Source of the DNA: Euborellia annulipes
Taxonomy: Eukaryota; Arthropoda; Insecta; Dermaptera; Anisolabididae
Reading direction: 5' to 3'
Assembly: GCA_023213315.1 (NCBI GenBank)
Contig: JAKCPI010011712.1
Span: forward strand, 124,001 to 188,000
DNA length: 64,000 bases
The position numbers were made by a program, and so were the translations under genes. Within the stretch, counting starts at the first letter, position 1. Each line of letters opens with the position of its first letter. The notes below the pieces were generated by a model that saw only the letters and a program-made list of their open reading frames with translations, did no database searches and was not told where the DNA came from. Below are positions 1 through 13,100 of the stretch, piece by piece.

Positions 1-847
1 TGATTTAGAGGTCTAAAATTTTATATAGAAACTCAGTTAAGATAGCACCTATTAATACCAGTTAACAGGTGTTACCAGTACTTAATTTGAAGTTCTAGCC
101 TTTAATTATTTAGCAAAAAAATTAGTCTTGGACTCTCTACCTAGTTCCTAAATCCGAATTTTTAGTGATAGCAACCTTCTAGTGGCCATTTAACCTATCA
201 TTTTTACAACGCTTTTATTAACTTGCTTTCCTGTTTTTTCCGACAAATTCTTCTTTAAATTTTATATGAAAAATTATTTTTCTCTTTTTAGGTGATTTTT
301 TTTATTTTTCTGTTTAGAAATGTGATGATAGTACTAGAGTACTGATATGCATGAAATAATTACTTGCTCATATCAATTCTTAAACACTTTTCTGGTTATT
401 TGGATTAAGCTTATTTTCAAACATCGAGAGAATTTCATTTTTCTGCGAGAATTTTTTTTTAAACTCCTGCATATTGAGATCTGAGTAATCAAGTAAAAGG
501 ACAGTTTACTAATATTCATTAATAGTTTAAGTGATGTAGACGTCATGCTTGATATATGTCTCAATTATTATCCAAAAATATGGAACACAACTCTCATTAT
601 TTCATTATACAATAATTTAAAGAAACAAAGTTTTTACCTAATAGTATACATAAGTTTTTAAAACAAGGCAATAATCGTAAAAAAAAAGTGCTAATTGACT
701 TCTCTCTGTTAGTTCTCTTAAGTTAGTAATCAAAATTGAAATCGACTTGTCTTATAATTTTTATAAATAATAAGAGATAATTAAAGTAGTTCATTAACAG
801 GATATTATTTTTGTGTCGTTTCGAAACATTATTTTCAAATCTACACT
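1..847. other. Upstream region; no coding exon seen
   Basis: A+T-rich sequence before the first coding exon. An in-frame stop at 782-784 limits the open frame. A weak acceptor-like AG at 799-800 leaves open a separate 5' untranslated exon farther upstream. I see no convincing TATA box or initiator. The small minus-strand ORF at 373-564 is low-complexity and unsupported. Confidence 0.5.
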
Positions 848-1116
848 ATGTTATTATGTGCAAATTGTGATTGCCGAACTCTTTTTGCAGACCTTACTCA
901 CCTCGCCATGTCCAGCAACTCTACCACTACGTTCTTAATGACCGCCATTCATTTCGACCTGCTCAATTACAGTTTGTTTTTGGGGATGCTGCTCCTTTCT
1001 GTTCTCGTTGGTATTTATTTTGGCTGTTTTGGGAATAAACAGAAGACTCAGCTCGATTATCTGTTCGGTGGCAAAGAGATGGGCACTATACCCGTTGCTA
1101 TTTCTCTTACATTCAG
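848..1116 (+). CDS. Exon 1: N-terminus and first membrane segment
   Basis: Residues 1-89 plus two bases of codon 90 (phase 2); donor CAG|gtaatg at 1117. The first hydrophobic helix is about residues 41-61, followed by the GGKEMGTIPVAISLTF motif typical of SLC5 proteins. Two starts are possible. ATG 848 has A at -3 and lies downstream of an in-frame TAA at 782. ATG 908 (Met21, context CTCGCCATGT) would remove a cysteine-rich 20-residue leader that I do not recognise from the family. The potential N-glycosylation site NST (24-26) is retained with either start. I list the longer form, but the Met21 start is about equally likely. Confidence 0.87.
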
Positions 1117-4100
1117 GTAATGACAATGTCTATTTTATCTTTTAAAAACAATACAACGCCTCTTAAACATATTAAGATAAAGAAAACTAAAAGAAACCAT
1201 TAAAATTAATTCAAAATAGTTTCCTTAATGAGATTTAAAAAAAAAAAATTTTTTTATAAAAATATGATGAGTAAATAAATATAAGATTTAAATTATTCTT
1301 AAAACTTATGAAACAGAGTGTGAACTAATAGCTTAATTATTTAAAATAATACACAGGCCCAAATAATATCTGGACCTTCTGAGATGAAAGCGGTCCGGGA
1401 ATTTCTTTAAAACCCGCGGGTTTAAAAGAAAATTTTGCTACGCCTCTAAATATTACATTTTTACACTAGAGACTGTAGAATTTTGAATTCATTTACCTTA
1501 ATTATCTAGTAAATTATTAAAATAATTTTTATTAAAATGTATTAAATATTTTACTTTTTTATATCTGGCCCCATTTCCTCCTTTTATTATTTAAAATTAT
1601 TTTAACGCTCTTGAAATTATTATATAATTCAAGAATATAATATTATCTGGGGAATTTATTTCACAGGAGACAAGAATTTAAATCTTAATCAAGCGAATTC
1701 CCTTTTAAACGAATAAATAAATAAATTCCTATTCCATCCAGTAAAGAACTAAATATTTTAATTCAGGTCAATGTTTGAGATTTAAAATGATTAATAAAGC
1801 TATGGTAAAATTTAGTATTTCAATTTTTCATAGAAAGTTTGTAATTAGTCTTCTAAAATGTATCAATAATATACGAGCACTTTATAATGATTTATTAGAT
1901 GGCATGTTCTAAAAAATTCACTAATTATTTTAAAATACAATTTTTGGATACAGATTTTTTTTTAAACGTGCTTTTTTCACTTATTGGTTTAAAGAGTCCG
2001 CGCGCCTGTAGTTAGGCAACCCTATCGATTGATTATCCAATCTGGGACAAATGGAATGAAAAAATCTCGACATATAGCAATACGTAAATTATAAATTTAT
2101 TTTATATTAATATATAGGGTAAAAGAAAGTTAAATTTAAAATGTCACTTATCACGATCTAAGAACCAGCCGCCGAAGCCGGGCATGGCGACTAGTAAACG
2201 AAATTTTTCTATTTTGAATTGAAACTGATTAAAAAGAGTAAAATGTTAAAGTGTGTTGAATGTAATCATTAAATAATAAATTTAAACATTTTCCAAGATT
2301 TTATTTAGCATATTACTTAATGGAAAATAAATATAGTCTAAAAATATTCATATTCATGTTACAAATGGTAAAAAATAACTAATCTAGAGCACTTAAAAAA
2401 AACATAAAAACTTTTTCATAATCTATTTGCATGACAGTCTTTTCACAGAATAACTTTCCAAACTTAGCTTAATATTGTATAAATACATCAAGTTAAATTG
2501 AATATCAAAAAAATTTTACATTAACAAATAAATAATTTTCAACATTTAAAGAAAAAAAAAGTTTATTTATTGAGAACTGGAAATTTCATGTATTCGTTTA
2601 ATGTATACTAGCGGGGTAACTCCCGTAAATTCCCATAATTTCGAAAAGAAATTTTGCACCCTTATTGAGGCAGTTGAGGAAAAATATTCGGGTTGACTAT
2701 AATAATCTCTCAAATGAAAAATTGTTGAATTTTTTCTTTCATTTTTTTTCCACTATGTTAGAAAAGGCGAATACAAGGGAAGGGGGTAAAGAAAGTAACC
2801 CCCTCCTCGAGATTTGAGAAAAATATTTTCTTGAAAATTTATTTTATTTTTAATATAAAATTAAAAAAAAAATACTTAAAAATTTGATTTGTATATATAT
2901 TCTGGTAAACGAGTACAGAATGCAACTTTAAATTACCGGAAGTAAGAGAAAGTTGTGCGCTGTGCGACCAATCACACCAGATTCAGGATCCACGCTTGCA
3001 TCTTAGGCAACATTTATTTTTCATTTAAACTCCACTTGCTGAAAAAAACTTAATTTATATATAAATTCGCGTGGGAGTGAAGTCGGCTCCCCTAAAATTG
3101 TTCCGGGGATAATCCACTTCAAGTTAGAATAAAATTTGCTCTCTAAAAAAATTTTTTTAATAATTTATATAATACTGAAAATAATTTTAAAAAATTATCT
3201 TTTTTTAATATAATTTTAATGTTTAATCTTTTTTTCAGTTATATCTCCGGGATTACCCTCCTTGGAGTTCCAGCGGAAATATATTTTTATGGAACATCTT
3301 ACGGCATATTGATCTTTGCAGCATTTTCTATGTTATTTTTTAATCACTTAATATTTATCCCCACATTTTTTAAATTACAACTAACCTCAATTTTCGAAGT
3401 GAGTAATATTATATTATATTTATTTTAAACATGTTTAAATTTTCTTTTTAAATAAATTTTAATTAACAAATTATATATTAAATTAATTAAATTTTCCTTT
3501 ATTCGCTCTTTATTTTTATTATACAAATTTATTTTAACTTCATTGTGAAATATGCTTTTTGGATCATTTGTTTTTTAACATGATTTTATTTTTTTAATTC
3601 TAAAATACCTAAAATTTACTCCAAAGATTCATTTTCTTTTATTCAGATAAGATTTTATAGGATCAATAAATCTAATATATATGCCATGCTTTGCATACAT
3701 TTTTACTTTCGCTTAAATATTTATGTTAGTTTATAAAGAAAGTCTTGGATTTATGTCAAAAATTTGATTTAGATGAAAATACACGTTTTGAGGTTTTGTG
3801 AACAAAATATCTCAAGAACGAAAAGAGAGGAGTTTGAAATTTGATATTTAAGTTAGGTGCCCCTCTGGCATGTAAAACCAAGCTTTTGAACAAAATTGCC
3901 CAAAGAGTAGGCTTACTAGTACTCAACTGAAGTACTTTTTCAGTATTTTTTTTTTCTATTTTTTCAAAATTGAATTTTCAATTAATTTAATTTAATTTAT
4001 CTCTTTTTATATATAATATGTTTGGCATTTTTTCTATAATCTATTATATTTTATCAGAAGAAATAGAAAATATTTCAGGACTCTACGGAAAAATTAAAAA

Positions 4101-7100
4101 AAATTAAATTATTGCTTTTGTCGTTATTCAAATTATAAAACAAAAATAGTTAAAATAGCAAATTCGCGAGATGAGTTTGTGTTTATGACTGGGAAAAATT
4201 ACGCCCCCTGGACTCGAACCATTGCTGAGAAACAAATATCTAATTTGAATTGTATTCAGGTTTTATAACAAAATCCTGATTAAATTGAGATGTCGTTAAA
4301 AAATTTAGCTTCCAAGTTTATTTGAGAAGCCTTAGTTTAGCTAATAATTAAGAGCGCAAATTAATTTTATATTTCAAATAAACAATAACTATTTTCTTTT
4401 TCAGTATTTAGAACTGCGGTATAACCGAAAAACTCGGGTTCTAGCTTCATTAATGTTCATTATTTTAAATTTTTTTTATATCCCGATTGTTATTTATGTA
4501 CCTGCATTAACATTTAGTCAAGGTAAATCTAAATCGATTAATAAAATTGCACACATTTCCACTTTTAACCAATAAATATTAATATATTTTTCCAGTCAGC
4601 GGGATTCATCTCCATATAATTACGCCTGCTGTCTGCCTCGTCTGTATTTTATACACAATGCTGGTTTGTAGCTATAATTCTTTTATTCGAATTATAATCT
4701 TTATTTCAACCCTTTAATACGAGTTTATATTTTTAGCCAGTATGGAATTATTTCCCTCGTTTCTTTTGTTATTTCTTTCATATAAAGTGTCCGTCCGGTC
4801 GATATCAAAATGAAATCACCCAAACTAAGAAATCTCTCACTTTTGCTTTCAGACCGAAAAAATAAACTTGATAAATTTTATAAAGAACTTATTACTAAAA
4901 ATATAAATTCAAACACCTTATAATTAAAGTAGTCTTAGATGAAATTGAAAAGAAAAACAATTGTGAATAAAAAATCTCATTTTCTAAAAATCTTCTCCTC
5001 ACGATATGAATGAGTGTTTTGGTCGTGGTGAAGAATTAAGATGCCCCATTGTCCCATTGTCTTTTCATTTGTGTTCGCAATTTGCTTGTTATCCATTGGA
5101 AACGTCACAGGTCCATGGAGAAGAGTGAGTGCGATAATAAGCAAGTCGTGAGTCAACAATCTCTCAACATCTGTTCTCGTTTTCAGGGAGGCATCAAAGC
5201 TGTCATCTGGACAGATTTTCTTCAGGCTGTGATCACAATTGGGGCTTGCATAGCAATTCTTATCAAAGGATTACAGCATATTGGATTAAGCGAAGTCTGG
5301 CGAATTGCAGACGAACATAAACGATTAAATCATTTCGAGTGAGTACATCTTAATTTCAAAATTATCTATTATTAATAAGGTTCTTCATAAACAAATTAAA
5401 TAACTTGTATAGTTCGGTTTGTAAATTTTCAAAAAAAAAATTTCGAAATAAGCAATAGATGATACTACACTAAGGGCCAGTTGTTTCAGTTCAAATTAAC
5501 TCTCTGTCCCTCAGTTAAGCTAATTGACTATGACTTTTGAGTCCTTGCACATCTAATTAAGCTAATCATATGATTAAATAAGAACCCAGGTAGTAATTTT
5601 GCTAGCTAAGACCCAAATTTCGATATAAGGGGTGAAATTAGGAACAAAAGCTTTGTTTATTTATTTTTTTTGGAAATTTTAAATTTTTGTTAAAAAATTA
5701 ATTAGCTTTAATTAATTATTTTAATTTGTAATATTTATTTTAATTAATTTTAAATTTTAATAATTTTTATAAATGTTGCTTTATTAAGTTGCTAACTTCA
5801 TAACACTTTTATACCTCAGATTGCTAATTATATGTAAAAAAAAAAACTCATTTTTTGAACTTGCAGGTTAAGAATGTTCTTGTTTACTATATCGATATTT
5901 TGCTATCTGGCGGATAAGTTTGCTAGTTGATTAGAACTGAAGCAACCAGCCCTAACTGTTCACTTAAATAGTGTTTGCATCACCTGCAGAAGGAATGAAA
6001 GCGTATTTTATCAAGATTTAAACTTTGGACCGTTGGTTCTCGTTGAAACATTTTGTAAATTAAAATTAAATATACAAATTAAACACTAAGTTATATGTTT
6101 CAAAGGTTTTATTAATTAAAAAATTAACACTTGATTGGTCTTCTTCGTAGCTTGGAAAATATTTACGAAGAAGATCAAATACCTTTTCCATTATTAATTA
6201 ATAAAAAAGAAACCACGATTGCTACAGTGACTTTTTCTAATATGAAATAAATTAATAAAAAAAAAAATTTTCTTACAAATTTAAATAAGTATTAAAAAAT
6301 TAAAACGAAAATACATTTTTTAATGTTTTATGCAACTCTAGTGAGTAAGCTATTATAAATACATTATTTTTTTTTGATAATTAAATTTTTAGGTGTATAA
6401 TATTTGAGAATATATTTGTTTTTCTAAAGTAAACTGAATTGAATATCTATTAATATGTTGATTGAACATTGATTATTTATTGAAAAACAGGAAAAAAAAT
6501 TTGTTTCGAATCAATGTATCTATTTACTTAGTTCGCTGATGATTAATCTATCTTCAAATAATTATTACTGTAACTATTTTAATTGAAGAAGAGAACGCTT
6601 AGTGTGTTGATATCAAGTTCTTGAGTAATTAATACTACAAATATATCAGCACATGAGGGTTTTAACTGTTTTCCCTGAAAAGCCACAAAAGTTTATGCAC
6701 ACAAATTCCCTTTCGTTCCCCCTATTATTCAAGCCCTTTTTAATCAACTACCCAGTGATTTCTAGATTCATTTATTTATATAAAAATATTTTTCTTTATC
6801 ATATAAGTATTAGGCCATGATAGAACATGATTTGTTTGCTGCAGTGGATCGCAATCAAAAAAAGTTTAGAAAACTCTGACTTAGACGATGTAATTTTATT
6901 TAGATGGAATTTGGCTCTATTTTCTTCTTTCTTTTAAATTTGCTTTGCTCAGCAACGAATTGATCCCCTAATTCTTTATTAGTCTTATAAAATTTATTGA
7001 TTAAAAATACGATAAAACAATATTAGAAATAAGTCATCAACAAAGAGTATTAAAAAAGGTGATTAATGTTCGAAGTACTTTATGGGACAGCCAGATGGCA

Positions 7101-10100
7101 GTTAACAGACTCTAAATTTTAGTGATGGCCAATATATTTATTATCAGACAAAAAATCGGAGACAGCAATGCCTTTTTACTTCGTATGTTATATAAAAGTT
7201 CGACTCACTGGAACTTTTTGAAAAATTTTATATATGTTGCGTTTCTATATGTGTAAATGAAAATGGAAGCATTGATTTTGGTGCCGAGGAATTTAGAACT
7301 ATTCCTAGGTATATGGGTAGAGCTGATTCCAAAAATGCCATCAGTTTTTGCCCAACAGCTCTAGTTTTAGAGATATAGAAAAAAATTTTGAAACTAAATT
7401 TTTTTAAGGAGTTCTTTATAAATAGGTAGATAGTTAAAATACATAGATATCTCTAAAGTTTCAGCCCAATCGTAAGTAATTTAGTGGTGCAAAATGGCTA
7501 AAAGTTAGAAAAATCGACATTTTTCAGTATTTTTGTAACTTTGGACAACCCTAATATAATTTTCCTTATATTTGAATGCAAAAAAAAAAATATATATTCT
7601 ATGATATTCTATATTTGTTTAGCTTTCCAGTTTTTGGAATTAGGGCTACTCTGACCATATACCCAGGATTAGCTATTAATTCCAATGCATCAAAGAAAGT
7701 TTTCTTTTGTTGGCATGTGCAATTAATAAGTACTTTAAAACTTGAAATTTTAACATATATAAAAAAGGATTTTTTAATAATTTTAAATGTATGTAATTTA
7801 TTTATTTATGAATTCTTCAATTTTCTCAATTTTTTGTCAGGAGTAAATAGCATTCAGGGTCTTTTTAGTGTCAGATGACCATGGGCGTAACTAGAGAATC
7901 TGGCTGGGGGGGGCCATGGGACCAGCCATCCTCGCTGGGGGGGGGGGCATGAGACCAGATAACCTCGGTGGGAGAGTCATTCCACGTCAAATCGATACAC
8001 TTTTTAACCTCACCATCTCAGATTATAGAGAAAAATTAATTAAAACAACCCTTGCGTTAGTTTTTTGTCATAATTGGGAAAAATTACACAGGCTAACACT
8101 GATTTTGGTACCGGGGGTATTTTGAGCAGATCTCCGAGTATATGCGACGTCCTTTTTCCAAAAATGTCGTCCGTTTTGCTCGAATAGCTCTAGTTTTAGA
8201 GATATAGAGAATATAACGTTTTAATTGAAATTCTGCTCTAAAGTGGCTCTTATTTTGAGTTTTCTAGATTTTTTTTATGGTGTTTTCTCTTAAAAATATA
8301 CAGGTAGCTAAGATACATAGAAAATCTAGAGATTCTGCCCAATCAGAAGTGATTTAGTGGTGCAAAACACGGCTAAAAGTTGAAAAAAATTCAATTTTTC
8401 CAGCCATCATTCATTCGTGCAAATCGGTTAATTATTAACGAAATTATAAACAAAATAGTTTTTTATTTTATTTTTTTTTTTTTAAACCCTTTTCGGCTAC
8501 AGAGGCCATTTAGGGGTTATTTATTAATTATAAATTTTTAATATACAATGTACCGATGGCTACCGGGGGACGTTCCACACGAACAAAATAGTTAATCTAC
8601 AAATCAAAGATAAGAAAATTTTATGATTAAGATGTTGTTTTGCTTAGAAGAATTCTTGGGTGTAGTGATAGCGTTGAAATAACAAGTTTATAATTTCGTT
8701 AATAATTAACCGATTTGCACAAAGGAATGATTTCTGGAAAGCTAAAGAGTTACAGAATATCGTACATATATGTTTTTTGCATTCAGAGATGTTAAAAAAA
8801 ATTTTAGGGTTGTCTAAAGTTAAGAAAAACTGGAAAAATTGAATTTTTTTCCACTTTTAGCCTTGTTTTGTCCCACTAAATCACTTCTGATTGGGCAGAA
8901 TCTCTAGATTTTCTATGTATCTTAGCTACCTGTATATCTTTAAGAGAAAACATAAAAAAATCTAGAAAACTCAAAATAAGAGCCACTTTAGAGCAGTATT
9001 TCAATTAAAACGTTATATTCTCTATATCTCTAAAACTAGAGATATTCGAGCAAAACTGACGACATTTTTGGAAAAAGGACGTCGCATATACTCGGAGATC
9101 AGATCAAAATACCCCCGGTACCAAAATCACGGTTAGCCTGTGCAGAGGCGTACAGAGGCAGTTGGGGGCCTGGGGCGGCACTAGAAGAAAGGGGGCCTTA
9201 TATTGAATTTTTTTTTTTTTTTTTGGGGGGGGGGTGCTCATCTTTAATTATCCTTCTCCTCCATACACACAAATATTTTTAAAATACCGTATATCCCTGA
9301 ACCCCAAGGCCCCGGGTCCTCTCAAAGAGAAATTTTCATTAAATTTTTTTTTTTTTTTTTTTATCTAAATTTTTCCGTTTTTACTTGAGCCCTGAGGGCT
9401 CCGGGGCCTATTTAAAGAGAAATTTTCATTAAATTTTCTTTTTTTTTTAATCAAAATTTTCCCATTTTTACTTGACTCTGAGGGCCCGGGGCCTCTCAAA
9501 GGGAAATATTTAATTGTTTTTTATATACCAGTATATATATGAGGGCCTATGCCGGCTCGAGGCCTGGGGCAGACCTCCCCCCGCCCCCCCCCCTCGGTAC
9601 GCCACTGAGCCTGTGTAATTTTTCCCAATTATGACAAAAAACTAACGCAATGGTTGTTTTAATTAATTTTTCTATGATCCCATCATGATCCCTCGATGAG
9701 GCTTATATTATCTTTTAACCTTTAAGCAAGGACCATTTTAGAATTTTTTTAAAATTTTCGAAGTGATACTTTTTGAGAAAAATTAATTTAAATTTTTGAT
9801 TTTGAAATTAAAAATTTTTTTTTTATTACCACCCCAGGTGTGTTGTATATCATTGGAAAGGGTGTCTGAAAAGCTGTAAAATGACACCTCATTCATCTCT
9901 CTATCTCATCTCTAAGAGATTTTAGAGCAATTTAAATAGATGTGGTTAGGTCGATTTTTTGCCATTTTTGACAACTTTAACACGCCATATTTCTTAAATG
10001 AGTTGAGATATCAAGTTGAAATTGAGGCTTTTTCTTAGTCACTATTGACTCTACCTATGACCCAAATTTCATACAAATCTGAGATGGTGATGTTAAAAAG

Positions 10101-13100
10101 TGTATCGATTTGACGTGGAAAGAATGACTCGGGCCTGGAAAGCCCCATATTTTCTCAATTTTTCTTGGGGCAAAGATCTTTCTGGGGGGGGGCCACGAGC
10201 CTTCTGGGGGGGGGCCAGGCCCCCCCCGGGACCCCCTAGTTACGCCCATGCAGATGACAATTTTACTAATAGATGAATTATTTTATTCTTTTTATTTAAA
10301 TAATACAAAATAAACCTTAAACGTAATTTTATTTTTCTTTTTGTTTATATAATTAGTTTTGTGGAAAAAGATCCGGTCTCTCAGACGAATCGTGCTATTT
10401 TGATGGAATCGATAATTCTGACTGTTCGTGATCCAAAATGATAACGTGACCGAATTTGATATGTGGTTTACTTTCGGCCAACACCGGGGCTCAATGCGGA
10501 TATTCTAATTCTATTCTTCACTTCCAAATTCTTATAGATATTTGCAAACCTTAGAAAAATTGACTTCTTGAATTTTATAAACTCATACTGCAGCTTGGAA
10601 GGGAAGTGAAGCTTATTAATAAAATAAAATACAAGCAGTGAATTGAAATTTAAACAAAGCTAGTTTGGGACAGAGAAATAGTTGATTGCAAAAATGGGCC
10701 TCCCTAGTCACTATTATCACCCTTTGGTGAGAGGGTGAGCGCGACAGTCACAAAAGTAAAAGTTCTGGTTCGAACCCATTAATCTTTTGATGCTTGACAC
10801 TTACAATTTTTTAATCCTCTGCCGGTAAAAAATAATTTCCGTGGACCACAATGAAAATGACATATAATGATAGAGATGAGAATAAGGGTGGTTCGTGGCA
10901 TTATTTGAACCTTCTTGATATTAGATATCATCTGCCTAATGTTCATTTTGTTTATTTTAAAATAATAAAATGCTTAAACATATATTTGTTAATCCTCTGT
11001 CCAAAGACCGCACCAAAATGTATCAGAAAGCTAGAGCCATTTTTTGCGGTTGTAGTGTATTTTAATGTTTTTATTGATTGTAAAGGAAAGTATTAGTATT
11101 ATTATACAATAATATCACTAGACGCTAAGCCCGACGCATAGGGCTTAGCCCTGTGCGGATTTCTTAGTCGCTATATGACATATTTCAACGTGATGTCATC
11201 TTCTGTCATATAAATATTGCAAAAAATTTCCAAGAGATTTAGATAGAAATAAAATTATTAAATAGTCACGGGCACTCAACAAAAGATTTTGTCGTGCCTG
11301 ACTATTACCGGCTATTTTGTAAATTTGTATATATATCAGTAAGTTTGTAAATGAAGAGGTTTGTTAAATTTTCCATATATTATTATTATTACCATACAGA
11401 CATCTAGTCCAATTGCGTGGGATTTTCTTTTAAATAAAACAAAAACAGAAGCCGTATAACTTTTTAAGAGACAAAGCCCAACAGTATTACAAGATACAAC
11501 AATAAATAGAATAAATAACTATAAAAAATTTAACAATACGTTTATAAAAATAAAATTTTGCAATAAATAACAAAAATAAAATACAAAAAATGTAACAATA
11601 ACTTTTTAGGATAAAATCTTGCACTAAATAACAAAAATAAAATGAAAAAAACTTAACAATAACTTTGTTTCTTCTCCCCCTTCCTTCACTACGCCCCTGC
11701 TCATACATTACTTTAAATATTTGCTTATATACTTCTTTTCTAACTTTAAGACTTACGAAATATTGTCGAGAAATAATTTAATTACTCTTAAGAGTTAAAA
11801 ATTCACCACACAGCAAATTTGAAGTTCAAAATAAGGAGATGACTTTGAAATAAATATCTTGTCTTGGCTTGTTAAGTCTTCTTTACACGAATACAGAGAC
11901 AAACTACTCCAGAAAATCTTCAGGAAGAGGATGGGGGGTCAGAAGGCAAAAGGAGAAGAGAGAGATGAGAGGACAGGCTCCAGCTTCCAAAGCTCAAGGA
12001 CCAATCCACAAGTGGCCCAACTTGAGATCCCTTCTCCCTTCAAACAAGATTGATACACTTCCAATGGCAAAAAAAAAAAAAAAAAAAATGATAAACAAAT
12101 CACTTCGCTAACTCATTTCGTGTTTATGCTTAGGTGCTTTTGACGCCGGTAAAAACAGAAACTTTAGTCACAATAGAAGTCTTTTATAACCAAAATCTTT
12201 TATAATTTCTTGAGAAAATAACTAAATTGATATCTCATCTTGATTAATTAAGAAATTGAAAAATTCAAATTAGGGTTTGGGAACCTTAGAATTAGGAAAC
12301 ATCTATTTTTAAATGACGAATATTTAATGAACGTAATCTACATGTAAAATTTCGTCTTACTAGGTTCAATAGCTTGTGTCAGTCACCTCAGTAAGTCAAT
12401 CGCTCACTTTGATCTTTTTATACATACAGAAGCGATATAATTAATTTCAAGGCGAATAATTTTAAGAAAATAATTTTGTGCTAGATATGAAACAACTTTA
12501 AACTTTTATTATTGATTAAAAAGTAAAAACATTTGTAATTTTTTAAAAATATTTTTATGTTGAAATAGGTATTTGATTAAGATAAAGCTTTTTATTAGAA
12601 TTGTATTTAATTTAATTAATTTATTTTTTGTTTTTCAGCTTCAACCCCAGTCCTTTCGAACGCAGTACATTCTGGTCAGTACTTTTAGGCACATCAATCT
12701 CTAGCATGTACGGAACGGGTCTCAACCAAGGGATGATCCAGAAATATATTTCCTTACCCAATCTTAATAAGTCATTAACGTAAGTACAGCAGTCAAAATC
12801 AAAAATTTATTTTATTGTCTCTTATTAGCTTTCTGACTCTAAATAGCCACAGTAAAATGATATTAGGTTAGAGAATATTTCACATTGAATATAGCAAAGA
12901 AAGTCGTTTAAATTGTGACCAAGGGCGGATACAAGGAGCAGTGGCGTCATTTCAACTTTTTCTTGGGGGGGGGGCAAATTTTTTCTTGGGGGGGGGCAAA
13001 TTTTTTCTTTTTCATAAAATTTACTTACAAATGGGTACTCAAATTTGGCCAAAACATATTTAATTTAATTAATTGTTTAATTTTGTACAGTTTGTATACT

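Larger units (their letters stand above)
7880..10250. mobile_element. Composite hAT-type element, TSD CAGATGAC
   Basis: 2371 bp with termini CATGGGCGTAACTAG and CTAGTTACGCCCATG and an exact 8-bp duplication CAGATGAC at 7872-7879 and 10251-10258. Inside, 7975-8030 pairs with 10075-10130 (ATCGATACACTTTTTAAC), and a second set of long arms, 8020-8460 and about 8697-9670, pairs around a loop holding a SINE. The right arm is split by another hAT MITE (9143-9607). There is no transposase frame, so it is non-autonomous. Confidence 0.88.
5339..12638 (+). other. Intron 5
   Basis: 7.3 kb. Contains a Harbinger-type MITE (5474-5952), a half copy of the hairpin family found at 36618 (6014-6135), a repeat at 7230-7570 related to the arms of the next element, a 2.4-kb composite hAT element (7880-10250) and a tRNA-like patch near 10740. 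The rest, including 6200-7200 and 10850-12600, shows only A+T-rich sequence, a palindromic GGGCTTAG/CTAAGCCC patch near 11130 and a probable TE end (CTACGCCCCTG) at 11690. Confidence 0.6.

Noticed and set aside
5049..5186. Upstream part of the 97-codon frame before exon 5
   Set aside because: It precedes a clear acceptor and has no family similarity; only the part from 5187 is coding.
10741..10775. Possible tRNA gene with GGTTCGAACCC
   Set aside because: No acceptor stem or anticodon arm can be drawn around it; a SINE relic explains the B box better. The same holds for 18690, 23850 and 17655.
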